A DNA stretch of 44,685 bases, taken from assembly GCF_005889735.1 (NCBI RefSeq), contig NZ_VCKY01000065.1, forward strand, positions 1 to 44,685, written 5' to 3'. Origin of the DNA: Nonomuraea turkmeniaca. GTDB taxonomy: Bacteria; Actinomycetota; Actinomycetes; Streptosporangiales; Streptosporangiaceae. The position numbers and the translations under genes are program-made. How positions within the stretch are numbered: the stretch's first letter is position 1; each line of letters starts with the position of its first letter. Under the pieces are notes generated by a model that saw only the letters and a list, made by a program, of their open reading frames with translations, did not search any database and was not told where the DNA came from. Positions 13,892 through 22,540 of the stretch are shown piece by piece.

Positions 13892-14313
13892 GGTCTCGCG
13901 CCGTTCCAGGCGGGTGCCGGTGCCGCTCCCCTCGGCTGTGCGGAGAGGTGCTCGCCCACCCTCTTGACCATCAGCGCCATCTCGTACGTGACCATGCCCA
14001 GCTCGGCGTCGCCCGAGGCGAGCACCGCCAGCCGGGCGCCCTGGCCCGCCGCGGTGACGAACAGGAAGCCGCCTTCCAGCTCGATGATCGTCTGCCGCAC
14101 TCCGCCCATGCCGAAGTGCCGTCCCGCGCCCATGGCGAGGCTGTGGCTGCCGGCGGAGATGGCGGACAGGTGCTCGGCGTCCTCCCGGGTGAGCTCCCGG
14201 GAGCCGCCCATGGCCAGCCCGTCGGCGGACAGCACGATGGCGTGCCGGATGCCGGAGACGCGCTGGGTGAGGTCGTCGAGCAGCCAGCTCAGTTCACTTC
14301 TGGGGTCGGGCAT
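13888..14313 (-). CDS. cvnB: CvnB-like roadblock/LC7 protein of a conservon
   Basis: The 141-residue roadblock/LC7 protein contains ELSWLLDDLTQRVSGIRHAI, VLSADGLAMGGS, the AEHLSAISAGSHSLAMGAGR helix, FGMGGVRQTIIELEGGFLFV and MALMVKRVGEHL. Roadblock proteins of this class pair with the CvnD GTPase and influence its nucleotide state. ATG 14313 is chosen because the family begins with MPDPRSELSW; a longer frame reaching 14466 is only antisense to the kinase tail. The start lies 20 bp inside the 3' end of the kinase gene, and the stop overlaps the DUF742 start. Confidence 0.93.
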   Translation of the reverse strand: MPDPRSELSWLLDDLTQRVSGIRHAIVLSADGLAMGGSRELTREDAEHLSAISAGSHSLAMGAGRHFGMGGVRQTIIELEGGFLFVTAAGQGARLAVLASGDAELGMVTYEMALMVKRVGEHLSAQPRGAAPAPAWNGARP

Positions 14314-16924
14314 CGGGGTGGTCGTCCTTTCGATTCCACATGTCTGGTCTCTGCTCCGCTTGGCTGCGGCCCTGCTGCCAGCCGCGTTGCATGGACGACA
14401 TGAGCTGTGCGTGCTCTTCCGGCGAGCGCACCGAGACCGCGCGCGACTGCACGCGCCTGGTGGCACGCAACTGGGGAGCCATGTTGGCCTGCGGTACCCG
14501 CATCGGCAGCCCGTCGAGGTCCTCGGTCGTCTCCTCGGCCGGCACCGCGACGCTCCACTCGACGTCCGGGGCTGAGGGCCGGGCGGTGCCGGTGGTCTTC
14601 CGCCGTGTCGGCCCGGTGACGGACCCGTTGCCCGGTCCGCCGGCGGCCCCGCCCGGCGGCCCCGGCGCTGCCGGGCGCGGCCTGGGGGCGGCCTCGAACC
14701 ACGTCACGCGCTCGGGCTCCGGGGCTCGCGACGGCACGTCCGGCGTACCGTCCAGGACGCCTGCCTCCGCCGGTACGGCCGGGTCCTCTTGCCCCTGGGG
14801 GACTTCCCTGCCGTTCCTGGCCTCCGGCACCACGGCGGCGAAGGGCGCAGTGGACGGGAAGTCCTCCGGCGCGGCGCCCGGGAAGGGCTCGGGGGCGAAG
14901 GCCGGGAAGGGACCCTGGGCGACGGCCGTGCCACGGGGAGGGGCGTCGGCCTGCGCCGTCCCGAGCGCCCGCATGGGCCGGCCCCCGCGGGCGGCGTGCT
15001 CCGCCGGCCGCGCCGCCGCGGCGACGGCCGGGGCGTCGGCGCCGGCCAGCAACGCCGACGGCAGCAGCACGATCGCGGTGGTCCCGTCGTACGGCGAACG
15101 CCGCAGCATGATCTTGATGCCGTGCCGCGCCGCCAGCCGGGACACCACGAACAGTCCGAGCCGGTCGCTGTCGGCCAGGTCGAACTCCGGCGGCTCGGCC
15201 AGCCGGGCGTTGACCTCGTCGAGGGTGGCCTGGTTCAACCCGAGCCCCCGGTCCTCGACCTCGAGCGCGAAGCCGTTGGCCGCCGTCATGCTGCGGATCT
15301 GCACGCTCGTGTCCGGCGGGGAGAAGACGGTGGCGTTCTCCACCAGCTCCGCGAGCAGGTGGATCACGTCGGTGACCACGGCGCCGATCAGCAGCGGAGC
15401 ATTCGGCATGGGCGCGACGGTGACGCGGGTGTAGTCCTCGACCTCCAGCACCGCCGAGCGGACGACGTCGAACAGCGGCACCGGGTCACGCCAGCGGCGC
15501 GCCGGAGCGGAGTCGGACAGGATGATCAGGTTCTCCGCGTGCCGCCGCATGCGGGTGGTCAAGTGGTCGAGCTTGAACAGGTCCTCCAGGACTTCCGGCT
15601 CCTCGACCCGCCGCTCCATGGTGTCGAGCAGCGTGAGCTGGCGGTGGAGCAGCGCCTGGTTACGCCGGGCCAGGTTGAGGAAGACCTGTCCGACGCCCTT
15701 GCGCAGGCTCGCCTGCCCCACCGCGGCCTCGACGGCCGTGCGGCGTACCTCGGAGAACGCGTGTACCAGCCGGTCTACCTCGGCGGTGTCGGCCGGGTCG
15801 AGACCGGGGGCCTCGGTGGCCGGGTCCACGTCGTCGCCGCGGCGCAGCCGCTCGACCAGGCGGGGCAGCCGCTGCTCGGCCATCTCGGCCGCCGACGCCT
15901 GCAGTCTCCGCAGCTCGGAGATCAGCGACTGGCCGAACCGGTACGACAACGCCACCGACGCGAGCACCGCGGCCAGCCCCAGGAGCAGGACCAGCCCGAT
16001 CCGCCAGTAGGCCCCGGTCTTCAGCGACTCCGCCTCGGCCACGGTGCGGTCGAGCTCCTTCTGCGTGTCGAGATAGATCGCGCCGAGCATGGCGGTGGCG
16101 TCGGTCTTCCACTGGGCGGGGTCCACCGGCGGCGCGCCACCGCTGGTGTCCCACGTGAACAGCTCGTCCTCCGCCTCCACCAGCCGCGTGTAGGCGGCGC
16201 TGTTGACCAGCTTGTCGTAGTTCACCCGCAGCTCGGGGCCGACGTCGCGCTCGGCGTTGGCGAAGACGATCCTGCGGCTGGTGAACGCGGCGACGAACGC
16301 GGCGCGGTCGGTGGGCGTCATCCTGCGCTGCACCATCGTGCTGGTGAGCACGGCGTGCTCCCGGCCCAGGTACTCCGCTGCGGCGCTGTAGGCGGCCATG
16401 CCACGGACCGAGCGGAAGGACGAGACGTCGCTCAGCACGTCACGGTCGTTGAACTGCTTGTTGGCGACGGCGATCAGGTTGCTGTACGCATCGATGATCG
16501 TCAGCGGCGGGGCCAGCACGCCCCCGTCGGCGGACTCGCGCAGCGACCGTAACCCGTCGAGCGCCTGCACCAGCGCCCGCACCTGGGCCGGGGTCTCTCC
16601 GTCCGCCGACTCGCCGTCAACGGATCCGATGATCTGACGCAGGCGCTCGACCTTGGCGTCGGTGACCCGCCGCTGATGGGCCAGCGGCACGGACGTCGCC
16701 GTGCCCCGCGGCGCCTCCGCGGAAAGCTGCCGCTCCCGCTGTAACTCGACGATCAGCTGCAGCACCGGCGACCCGATGCCCTCCCAGCGGTCCTGTGTCT
16801 GGGAGACCGTGACGATCTCCTCCACGCTGGAGTACGCGATGAATCCCCATAACGCGACCATGGAGACCAGCGGAAGCAGGAGAATCCTGAGCAGCTTGGT
16901 ACGGATCGTGGGGGGCGAACTCAT
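14294..16924 (-). CDS. cvnA: CvnA-like sensor histidine kinase with nitrate/nitrite-sensing-type extracytoplasmic domain
   Basis: The 876-residue membrane kinase is the first gene of the conservon. A signal-anchor helix (ILLLPLVSMVALWGFIAYS, residues about 14-32) is followed by a roughly 280-residue helical extracytoplasmic domain of the NIT type, with LIVELQRERQLSAEAPRG as its typical opening. A second helix (LLLGLAAVLASVALSYRFG, near 315-335) leads to a HAMP-like linker and an ATPase domain with LLAELVENATVF (N box), DRGLGL and LGLFVVSRLAARHGIKI. The last 230 residues are Pro/Ala-rich and disordered and end in the conserved LPMRVPQAN and SPEEHAQLM motifs. Whether nitrate is the true ligand is unknown. 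ATG 16924 begins MSSPPTIRTKLLRILLLPL. Confidence 0.93.
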   Translation of the reverse strand: MSSPPTIRTKLLRILLLPLVSMVALWGFIAYSSVEEIVTVSQTQDRWEGIGSPVLQLIVELQRERQLSAEAPRGTATSVPLAHQRRVTDAKVERLRQIIGSVDGESADGETPAQVRALVQALDGLRSLRESADGGVLAPPLTIIDAYSNLIAVANKQFNDRDVLSDVSSFRSVRGMAAYSAAAEYLGREHAVLTSTMVQRRMTPTDRAAFVAAFTSRRIVFANAERDVGPELRVNYDKLVNSAAYTRLVEAEDELFTWDTSGGAPPVDPAQWKTDATAMLGAIYLDTQKELDRTVAEAESLKTGAYWRIGLVLLLGLAAVLASVALSYRFGQSLISELRRLQASAAEMAEQRLPRLVERLRRGDDVDPATEAPGLDPADTAEVDRLVHAFSEVRRTAVEAAVGQASLRKGVGQVFLNLARRNQALLHRQLTLLDTMERRVEEPEVLEDLFKLDHLTTRMRRHAENLIILSDSAPARRWRDPVPLFDVVRSAVLEVEDYTRVTVAPMPNAPLLIGAVVTDVIHLLAELVENATVFSPPDTSVQIRSMTAANGFALEVEDRGLGLNQATLDEVNARLAEPPEFDLADSDRLGLFVVSRLAARHGIKIMLRRSPYDGTTAIVLLPSALLAGADAPAVAAAARPAEHAARGGRPMRALGTAQADAPPRGTAVAQGPFPAFAPEPFPGAAPEDFPSTAPFAAVVPEARNGREVPQGQEDPAVPAEAGVLDGTPDVPSRAPEPERVTWFEAAPRPRPAAPGPPGGAAGGPGNGSVTGPTRRKTTGTARPSAPDVEWSVAVPAEETTEDLDGLPMRVPQANMAPQLRATRRVQSRAVSVRSPEEHAQLMSSMQRGWQQGRSQAEQRPDMWNRKDDHPDARPQK

Positions 16925-17047
16925 TCCTCATGTCCAATTCCGCGCGTGGTGATGCGGCGCTGGGCAGTCGCGAGCCGATACCGCCCCCGAGAATGCCCGC
17001 CACGACTGGGACGCCTGTGGTTCGGTCCACTATGCCGATGGGGCACA

Positions 17048-17063
17048 TGTACTTCAAGGTACA
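17048..17063. promoter_or_regulatory. 16-bp dyad upstream of the conservon
   Basis: TGTACTTCAAGGTACA has perfect 5-bp arms (TGTAC/GTACA) and near-symmetric inner bases. It lies about 125 bp upstream of the cvnA start, in the 229-bp gap between cvnA and the GH42 gene. It could be an operator for the conservon; the binding protein is unknown. Confidence 0.35.
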
Positions 17064-17088
17064 GATGCGAAGAATCATCCCGAATGGC

Positions 17089-17109
17089 GTGCTGACTCTT
17101 TGTCAGCAC
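17089..17109 (-). terminator. Hairpin downstream of the GH42 gene
   Basis: Perfect 8-bp arms (17089-17096 and 17102-17109) enclose a 5-base loop, 45 bp after the GH42 stop on the minus strand. No T tract follows. It is probably the terminator of the lacI-GH42 transcript, though an operator cannot be excluded. Confidence 0.45.
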
Positions 17110-17153
17110 ACAGTTCGTGACGGTAACAGTGGAGATTTCACACAGAGTGACCC

Positions 17154-19235
17154 TTATTGGACTGCGCGGAGCACAGCCACGCCGGAGGGCGGCAAGGTGA
17201 CCACGTCGATCCCTTCCCCCGAAGGGGCGAGCGCGTCGGTCCACTCGCGCGGGAGGGTGATGTCGTGTTTGTCGCCGGTGTGGTTCAGCAGGATCAGGAA
17301 GCGGCGACCGGCGCCGTCGCGGACGCTCGCCTGCACCCCGGCAGGCAGGCCCGCGACGACGGGGGTCACGCCTGCTTCGGCGAGCGCCCGGCCGAGGATC
17401 GCCCGCATGGTCGCCGCGTCGAGGCGGGTCGAGAGGTAGCGTGCCGTGCCCTCGCCGTATTCGTGCCTGGTCACGGCCGGGCGGCCGGCCCAGCCCTGGG
17501 AGTCGAAGGCCATCTCCGGCTCGGCGCCGGCCAGTTGCAGGTCCTCACGCCACAGGTCGGCGACCCCTTCGAGATCTGCCAGCGCCCCGTAGCCACGGAC
17601 GGGGAACGTCTCGTGCTCGGCGGCCGGGCTGAACTCCTCCACCCGCACTCCGAGGACCTCGCGCAGCGGCGCGGGGTAGCCGCCCAGGTGCACCCGGTCG
17701 TGCTCGTCCACGATCCCGCTGAAAAAGGAGACGACCAGCGCGCCGCCGCCGGAGACGTACGCCGTCACGCGCCGCGCGTCCTCGCTCGACAGCAGGTACA
17801 GGTTCGGCACGACGACGAGCGCGTAGCCGGAGAGATCCGCCGATGGCGGCACCACGTCCACGCCCACGCCGAGGTCGAACAGGGGGCCGTAGTGGTCGAG
17901 CAGCCGGTCCTCCTGGCGTACGCCGTCGGAGGGGTGAGAGTCGAGCTCGAGCGCCCACCAGCTGTTCCAGTCGAGCAGGATCGCCACCTGGTTGCGGACC
18001 CGCGTGCCGGCCAGGTCGGGCACCGAGGCCAGCTCCTTGCCGAGCGCTGCGATCTCGCGGTAGACCCGGCTGTCGGCGCCCGCGTGCGGCACCATGCCCG
18101 AGTGGAACTTCTCGGCACCACCTCGTGACTGCCGCCACTGGAAGTACAGGATCGCGTCGGCGCCGTGCGCGATGGCCTGCCAGCTCCACAGCCGCATCTG
18201 GCCCGGCTGCTTGATCGCGTTCCTGGCCCGCCAGTTCACCGCGCTCGGCGCCTGCTCCATCAGGATCCAGGGATCCCCGCCCCCGGCGCCGCGCATCGTG
18301 TCGTACACCAGGCCAGGGAGGAGGTGCGGCCGCTCGTCGTGGGGGTCGGGATAGGAGTCGACCGCCACCACGTCCAGCCGCGGCGCCCAGTCGAAGACGT
18401 CCACGGCCTTCAGCCCCATCAGGAAGTTCGTGGTGATCGGCACGTCGGGCGTGACCCGCCGCAGGATGCCGGCCTCCAGGTCGAAGCAGGCCCGCAAGGC
18501 CTCGTTGCTGAAGCGCAGGTAGTCGAGCTGCTGGGCCGGATTGGGGTACGTGGGGGCCACGCGGGGCGGGCGGATGTGGTCGAAAGACGCGTACCGCTGC
18601 GACCAGAAGTCCGTGGACCAGGCGTCGTTCAGCGCCTCGACGTCGTCGGCGTACCGCTCCCGCAACCAGCGGCGGAAATCGTCCGCCGAGACGTCGCAGT
18701 AGCAGGCCGGGATGTGGCAGCCGTACTCGTTGCCGACGTGCCACATCCCGAGGGCCGGATGACCGCGGTAGTGCTCGGCCAGCCGCTCCGCCAGCAGCGC
18801 GGCGCGTTCCCGGTAGACCGGGCTGGACGGGCAGAAGTGTTGCCGCCCGCCGGGACCCAGCACCGTGCCGTCCGCGGTGACCGGCAGGATCTCGGGGTGC
18901 TCGTGGGCGAGCCAGGGCGGCGGGGAGGCGGTCATGGTGGCCAGGTCGGCGGTGATCCCGTGCGCGTGCAGGTCATCCAGGACCTGGTCGAAGAAGGAGA
19001 AATCGTACGCGCCGCGCGCGGGCTCCACGCGGGCCCAGCCGAACACGCCGACGGTGACGAGGTTGACCCGGGCCTCGGCCATGAGGCGCAGGTCCTCCGC
19101 CCGCGTCTCGGCCGGCCACTGCTCGGGGTTGTAGTCGCCGCCGAAGGCCACGCCGCCCAACCGGCGCCAGAGCCGGTCGCCCAGGGACGGGGCGGTGCCG
19201 GAGACCGGCGTGACATCGCGAGGTACGGCGTTCAT
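17154..19235 (-). CDS. GH42 beta-galactosidase
   Basis: The 693-residue GH42 enzyme lacks a signal peptide and should be cytoplasmic. The barrel starts at FGGDYNPEQWP; the acid/base is Glu170 in WHVGNEYG and the nucleophile Glu327 in WILMEQAP. Four cysteines (C135, C173, C178, C180) match the zinc cluster of many GH42 enzymes. A trimerisation domain (near 410-610) and a small C-terminal beta domain complete the usual length. It hydrolyses terminal beta-galactosides, often beta-1,4- or beta-1,3-galacto-oligosaccharides. It is 67 bp downstream of the LacI gene on the same strand and divergent from a sugar importer, so imported galactosides are the likely substrate. ATG 19235 lacks a close ribosome site; AAGGAGGAG lies 35 bases upstream. 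Confidence 0.93.
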   Translation of the reverse strand: MNAVPRDVTPVSGTAPSLGDRLWRRLGGVAFGGDYNPEQWPAETRAEDLRLMAEARVNLVTVGVFGWARVEPARGAYDFSFFDQVLDDLHAHGITADLATMTASPPPWLAHEHPEILPVTADGTVLGPGGRQHFCPSSPVYRERAALLAERLAEHYRGHPALGMWHVGNEYGCHIPACYCDVSADDFRRWLRERYADDVEALNDAWSTDFWSQRYASFDHIRPPRVAPTYPNPAQQLDYLRFSNEALRACFDLEAGILRRVTPDVPITTNFLMGLKAVDVFDWAPRLDVVAVDSYPDPHDERPHLLPGLVYDTMRGAGGGDPWILMEQAPSAVNWRARNAIKQPGQMRLWSWQAIAHGADAILYFQWRQSRGGAEKFHSGMVPHAGADSRVYREIAALGKELASVPDLAGTRVRNQVAILLDWNSWWALELDSHPSDGVRQEDRLLDHYGPLFDLGVGVDVVPPSADLSGYALVVVPNLYLLSSEDARRVTAYVSGGGALVVSFFSGIVDEHDRVHLGGYPAPLREVLGVRVEEFSPAAEHETFPVRGYGALADLEGVADLWREDLQLAGAEPEMAFDSQGWAGRPAVTRHEYGEGTARYLSTRLDAATMRAILGRALAEAGVTPVVAGLPAGVQASVRDGAGRRFLILLNHTGDKHDITLPREWTDALAPSGEGIDVVTLPPSGVAVLRAVQ

Positions 19236-19302
19236 CGTCGGCGCGGCGGCCTCGGCAGGCGAGGTCGCCGCTCCTCCTTCCTGTTGGGGTGATGCGGCGG
19301 GA

Positions 19303-20346
19303 TCAGGCCGATGGGGGCGCGGCGGTGCTCTCCCGGACGATCAGCTCGGGAGCGACGAAGGCGGTGGCGGAAGGGGCCGTGCCGCCCTCGATCTGGTCGA
19401 CCATGAGCGACACGATCCGCTCGGCCACCACGTCGAAGTCCTGGCGGACGGTGGTGAGCGGCGGCGAGAGGTAGGCGGCCTCGTCGAGGTCGTCGAAGCC
19501 GGCGATGCTGACGTCCTCGGGGACCCGACGGCCCGCCTGGATCATCGCGCGCATCACGCCCAGCGCCATCTGGTCGTTGGCGGCGAAGACGGCCGTCACG
19601 CCGGGCCGCCGGGCCAGGACGCGGCCCGCGTGGTAGCCGCTGGCCGCGCTCCAGTCCCCGAACAACAGTTGCGGGACCGCGGCGCCCGCGTCCTTGAGCG
19701 TCGCGTGCCAGGACTCGGCCCGGCGCCGGGCGGCGTAGGAGTCCTCGGGCCCGGCGACGTGCCAGACCGTCTCGTGACCGAGGTCGAGCAGGTGACGGGT
19801 GATGAGCCGGGCGCCGAGCGCCTGATCGGTGTCGACCATCGGATGGCGGTGGCTGACGTCGCCGTCGGCCATCACGACCGGCACGCCCGGCGGCAGGCGC
19901 AGCGCCGGCGTGTCGAGGATCTGCGCCTCGATGAGCACGATGCCGTCGACCGCCTGCATCGTGAGCTGATCGAACGCCTCGTGCACGGCCCGCTCGGTCT
20001 GCGACTCGACGGCGATCATGTTCACGGTGTAGCCGGCGCGCTGCGCCGCCCGCGTGATGGCGTCGACCGTCCGGGCGTTGCCGAAGGCGCCGAGCCCGAA
20101 GCTGATCAGGCCCAGGGTGCGGAACTGGCCGGTGACCAGGGCACGCGCGGCCGTGTTGGGACGGTAGCCGAGAACGCGCATGGCCGACAGGACCCGCTGG
20201 CGGGTCTCTTCCTCGACGTTGGTGCGGTTGTTGGCCACTCGGGAGACCGTCTGGCTGGAGACCCCGGCCATCGCGGCGACATCGGCCATGGACGGCCGTC
20301 TGCGCGCGCGCCGTCCTGCCGCCGTTTCCTGGGCCGCCCCGTCCAC
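19303..20346 (-). CDS. LacI family regulator of the galactoside ABC/GH42 system
   Basis: The 347-residue protein has the LacI helix-turn-helix (SMADVAAMAGVSSQTVSRVA, residues about 19-38), the hinge NTAARALVTGQ, and a periplasmic-binding-protein-like effector domain (ITRHLLDLGHETVWHVAGPE, AVFAANDQMALGVMRAM, SIAGFDDLDEAAYLSPPLTT). GTG 20346 is supported by GGAGG nine bases upstream. The promoter side contains ATGTTTACGCAAACAT at 20374-20389, and the same sequence in the opposite orientation lies in front of the permease genes, so it probably represses both directions until a galactoside binds. Confidence 0.94.
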   Translation of the reverse strand: MDGAAQETAAGRRARRRPSMADVAAMAGVSSQTVSRVANNRTNVEEETRQRVLSAMRVLGYRPNTAARALVTGQFRTLGLISFGLGAFGNARTVDAITRAAQRAGYTVNMIAVESQTERAVHEAFDQLTMQAVDGIVLIEAQILDTPALRLPPGVPVVMADGDVSHRHPMVDTDQALGARLITRHLLDLGHETVWHVAGPEDSYAARRRAESWHATLKDAGAAVPQLLFGDWSAASGYHAGRVLARRPGVTAVFAANDQMALGVMRAMIQAGRRVPEDVSIAGFDDLDEAAYLSPPLTTVRQDFDVVAERIVSLMVDQIEGGTAPSATAFVAPELIVRESTAAPPSA

Positions 20347-20373
20347 TCACACCTCCGTACGAAGTCTCGCATG

Positions 20374-20389
20374 ATGTTTACGCAAACAT
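20374..20389. promoter_or_regulatory. LacI-family operator 1
   Basis: ATGTTTACGCAAACAT has perfect 6-bp arms around a four-base centre. It overlaps the presumed -10 of the lacI-type gene, which suggests autoregulation. Its reverse complement recurs at 20515-20529. Confidence 0.8.
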
Positions 20390-20468
20390 GACCTGTCCGT
20401 CAACGACGGATCCAGCCAGCAACAAACAACGCCAAAAAGGGGCAGTTGTGTTAACAGACAGTTACCTA

Positions 20469-20498
20469 TTGACATGATTCCGGCGGCAAGTCCAGACT
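20469..20498 (+). promoter_or_regulatory. Sigma-A-type promoter of the sugar importer operon
   Basis: A perfect TTGACA (20469-20474), an 18-base spacer and CAGACT (20493-20498) form a good promoter. Transcription would begin near 20505, just before operator 2, a repression geometry. Confidence 0.6.
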
Positions 20499-20514
20499 AC
20501 GGACCATCTTCACC

Positions 20515-20530
20515 ATGTTTGCGTAAACAC
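20515..20530. promoter_or_regulatory. LacI-family operator 2
   Basis: ATGTTTGCGTAAACAC is the inverted copy of operator 1 and lies about 10 bp downstream of the predicted importer transcription start. The two operators are 141 bp apart, a distance compatible with DNA looping. Confidence 0.8.
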
Positions 20531-20666
20531 AGCATCATCGCGACTGCCGTCACCGGCAGGACGCGATGGCGCAGGTAGCGGTGCGGTTGCCAGGCCGCCC
20601 ACGCCCCGACAAGGAGAGTTCAGTGCCAGTCCCCATGGCAACGCGAACATCACACAGGAGCACGGG

Positions 20667-21578
20667 ATGACCGCGCCGGCCACCCGTGCCGGCCTGGCCC
20701 GGCCGTTCCTGCGTCTACGCGTCGCCGGCTACGCCTTCTTCCTGCCGTTCTTCCTGGTGTTCCTGATCACGGTGGTCGCGCCGCTGGCGTACGCGATCTA
20801 CCTCAGCTTCTTCCAGGAACGCATGATCGGTGGCACGGTCTTCGCCGGCCTGGGCAACTACACCCGCGCGATCGGCGACGCGTTGTTCGGCGCCGGACTG
20901 GTCCGCGTGGCGCTCTTCCTGGTCGCGCAGGTGCCGATCATGCTGCTCATCGCCCTGCTCTGCGCGCTCGCCATCGACAGCGGCCGGCTGCGCTGGCCGT
21001 CGTTGTTCCGCATCACGATCTTCATGCCGTACGCGGTGCCGGCCGTGGTGGCGGCCCTCATGTGGGGCTACATGTACGGCGACCAGTTCGGCCTGGTCGG
21101 CCAGATCGGCGACGCCCTCGGCGTCACGCTCCCCGACCTGATGTCGCGCTCCTGGATGCTCGGCTCCATCGGCAACATGGTGACCTGGGAGTACGTCGGC
21201 TACAACATGATCATCTTGTACGCCGCGCTGCGGGCCATCCCGGAGGAGCTCTACGAGGCCGCCGAGATGGACGGCGCGGGGGCCGTCCGCATCGCCTGGA
21301 GCATCAAGCTGCCCGCGCTGCGCCCCGCGCTGCTGGTGGCCACGCTCTTCTCGGTCATCGGCAGCTTCCAGCTCTTCAACGAGCCGAACATCCTCCAGAA
21401 GCTCGCGCCCTCGGTGATCACGACGAGCTACACGCCCAACATGTACGCCTACAACCTCGCGTTCAACGGCCAGCAGATCAACTACTCGGCCGCCGTGGCC
21501 GTGGTGCTCGGCCTCGTCACCGTCGTCGTCGCGTACGTCGTGCAGATCATCACGGCGAGAAGGGAGAAGACGCTGTGA
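20667..21578 (+). CDS. Carbohydrate ABC transporter permease (MalF/UgpA-type)
   Basis: The 303-residue inner-membrane permease has six hydrophobic helices. The cytoplasmic EAA loop, which contacts the ATPase, reads EELYEAAEMDGAGAVRIAWS. FFLPFFLVFLITVVAPLAYA forms the first helix. This is the first subunit of a CUT1-family sugar importer. A clear AGGAG precedes the ATG. The next permease gene overlaps by four bases. Promoter and operator 2 lie directly upstream, so transcription should be induced by the same sugar that releases the LacI regulator. Confidence 0.94.
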   Translation: MTAPATRAGLARPFLRLRVAGYAFFLPFFLVFLITVVAPLAYAIYLSFFQERMIGGTVFAGLGNYTRAIGDALFGAGLVRVALFLVAQVPIMLLIALLCALAIDSGRLRWPSLFRITIFMPYAVPAVVAALMWGYMYGDQFGLVGQIGDALGVTLPDLMSRSWMLGSIGNMVTWEYVGYNMIILYAALRAIPEELYEAAEMDGAGAVRIAWSIKLPALRPALLVATLFSVIGSFQLFNEPNILQKLAPSVITTSYTPNMYAYNLAFNGQQINYSAAVAVVLGLVTVVVAYVVQIITARREKTL

Positions 21579-22495
21579 CGGCGATCGCCGACGCGCCCGC
21601 CACCGCGGCCCGGAGAGGCACGCACCGATCCGCCAAGGGGAAACGCCGGGGCAAGAGCCCGCTCCTCACCGTGATCATGCTGGTGATGTTCGTGTACGCG
21701 GTCCTGCCGCTGTTCTGGCTGCTGGCCAACGCCAGCAAGAGCGGCGCGGACCTGTTCTCCACCTTCGGGCTCTGGTTCGGCGGGGACTTCAGTCTGTTCG
21801 CCAACATCGGCGACACCCTGAGCTACCAGAACGGCATCTTCCTGCGCTGGTTCGGCAACACGGTGCTCTACTCGGTGGTGGGCGCGGGCGGGGCCGCCCT
21901 GCTGGCCACCATCGGCGGCTACGCCCTGGCGAAGTACGACTTCCCCGGCCGCAAGCTGCTGTTCGCTCTGGTGCTCGGCGCGATCTCCATCCCGGGCACG
22001 GCCCTCGCGGTGCCGACGTACCTGCTGTTCAGCCAGATCGGGATCGTCGACACCCCTTGGGCGGTGCTCATCCCGTCGCTGTGCAGCCCGTTCGGTCTCT
22101 ATCTGATGCGCGTCTACGCGGCCGACGCGGTGCCGGACTCGATCCTGGAGTCGGCCCGCATCGACGGGGCGGGCGAGTTCCGCATCTTCCGCACCATCGC
22201 GCTGCGGCTGCTCGCCCCGGGATTCGTCACGGTGCTGCTCTTCTCGCTGGTCGCGACGTGGAACAACTACTTCCTGCCGCTGATCGTGCTGAACACGCCG
22301 GACTGGTTCCCGCTCACCGTCGGGCTCAACCAGTGGAACGCCCAGGCCAACAGCGGCACCTCCGGCGCCGGCGACGCCACGTACACCCTCATCCTGACCG
22401 GCAGCCTGCTGTCGATCGTGCCGTTGATCATCGCCTTCCTGGTGCTCCAGCGGTTCTGGCAGTCGGGTCTGGCCACCGGCAGCGTCAAGCAATAA
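21575..22495 (+). CDS. Carbohydrate ABC transporter permease (MalG/UgpE-type)
   Basis: The 306-residue second permease begins at GTG 21575, overlapping the previous stop (GTGA), with AGGGAGA as ribosome site. A basic N-terminus is followed by six helices, starting TVIMLVMFVYAVLPLFWLLA. The EAA loop is DSILESARIDGAGEFRIFRT. It forms the heterodimeric CUT1 channel with the upstream permease. No ATPase gene is in the operon, so a shared MsiK-type ATPase elsewhere in the genome is expected, as is usual in actinobacteria. Confidence 0.94.
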   Translation: MTAIADAPATAARRGTHRSAKGKRRGKSPLLTVIMLVMFVYAVLPLFWLLANASKSGADLFSTFGLWFGGDFSLFANIGDTLSYQNGIFLRWFGNTVLYSVVGAGGAALLATIGGYALAKYDFPGRKLLFALVLGAISIPGTALAVPTYLLFSQIGIVDTPWAVLIPSLCSPFGLYLMRVYAADAVPDSILESARIDGAGEFRIFRTIALRLLAPGFVTVLLFSLVATWNNYFLPLIVLNTPDWFPLTVGLNQWNAQANSGTSGAGDATYTLILTGSLLSIVPLIIAFLVLQRFWQSGLATGSVKQ

Positions 22496-22540
22496 CCCCC
22501 ACCTTTTCGCCCCCGATATCCCCGTCATTGAGGAAACGCC

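Larger units (their letters stand above)
20347..20666. other. Divergent regulatory region between lacI-type gene and ABC importer
   Basis: This 320-bp gap holds two LacI operators (20374-20389, 20515-20530), a promoter for the importer (20469-20498), a candidate lacI promoter (TTGACG at 20403-20398 on the minus strand with its -10 inside operator 1), and an 8-bp palindrome TGTTAACA at 20449-20456. I see no gene in it. Confidence 0.7.

Noticed and set aside
14789..16552. 587-codon plus-strand open frame inside the kinase gene
   Set aside because: Composition is dominated by Arg, Gly, Val, His and Gln with no recognisable domain. It mirrors the well-supported CvnA kinase on the other strand.
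20449..20456. TGTTAACA palindrome as a third operator of the galactoside system
   Set aside because: Only eight bases and no match to the TGTTTNCGNAAACA pattern of the two good operators; expected by chance in this AT-richer stretch.
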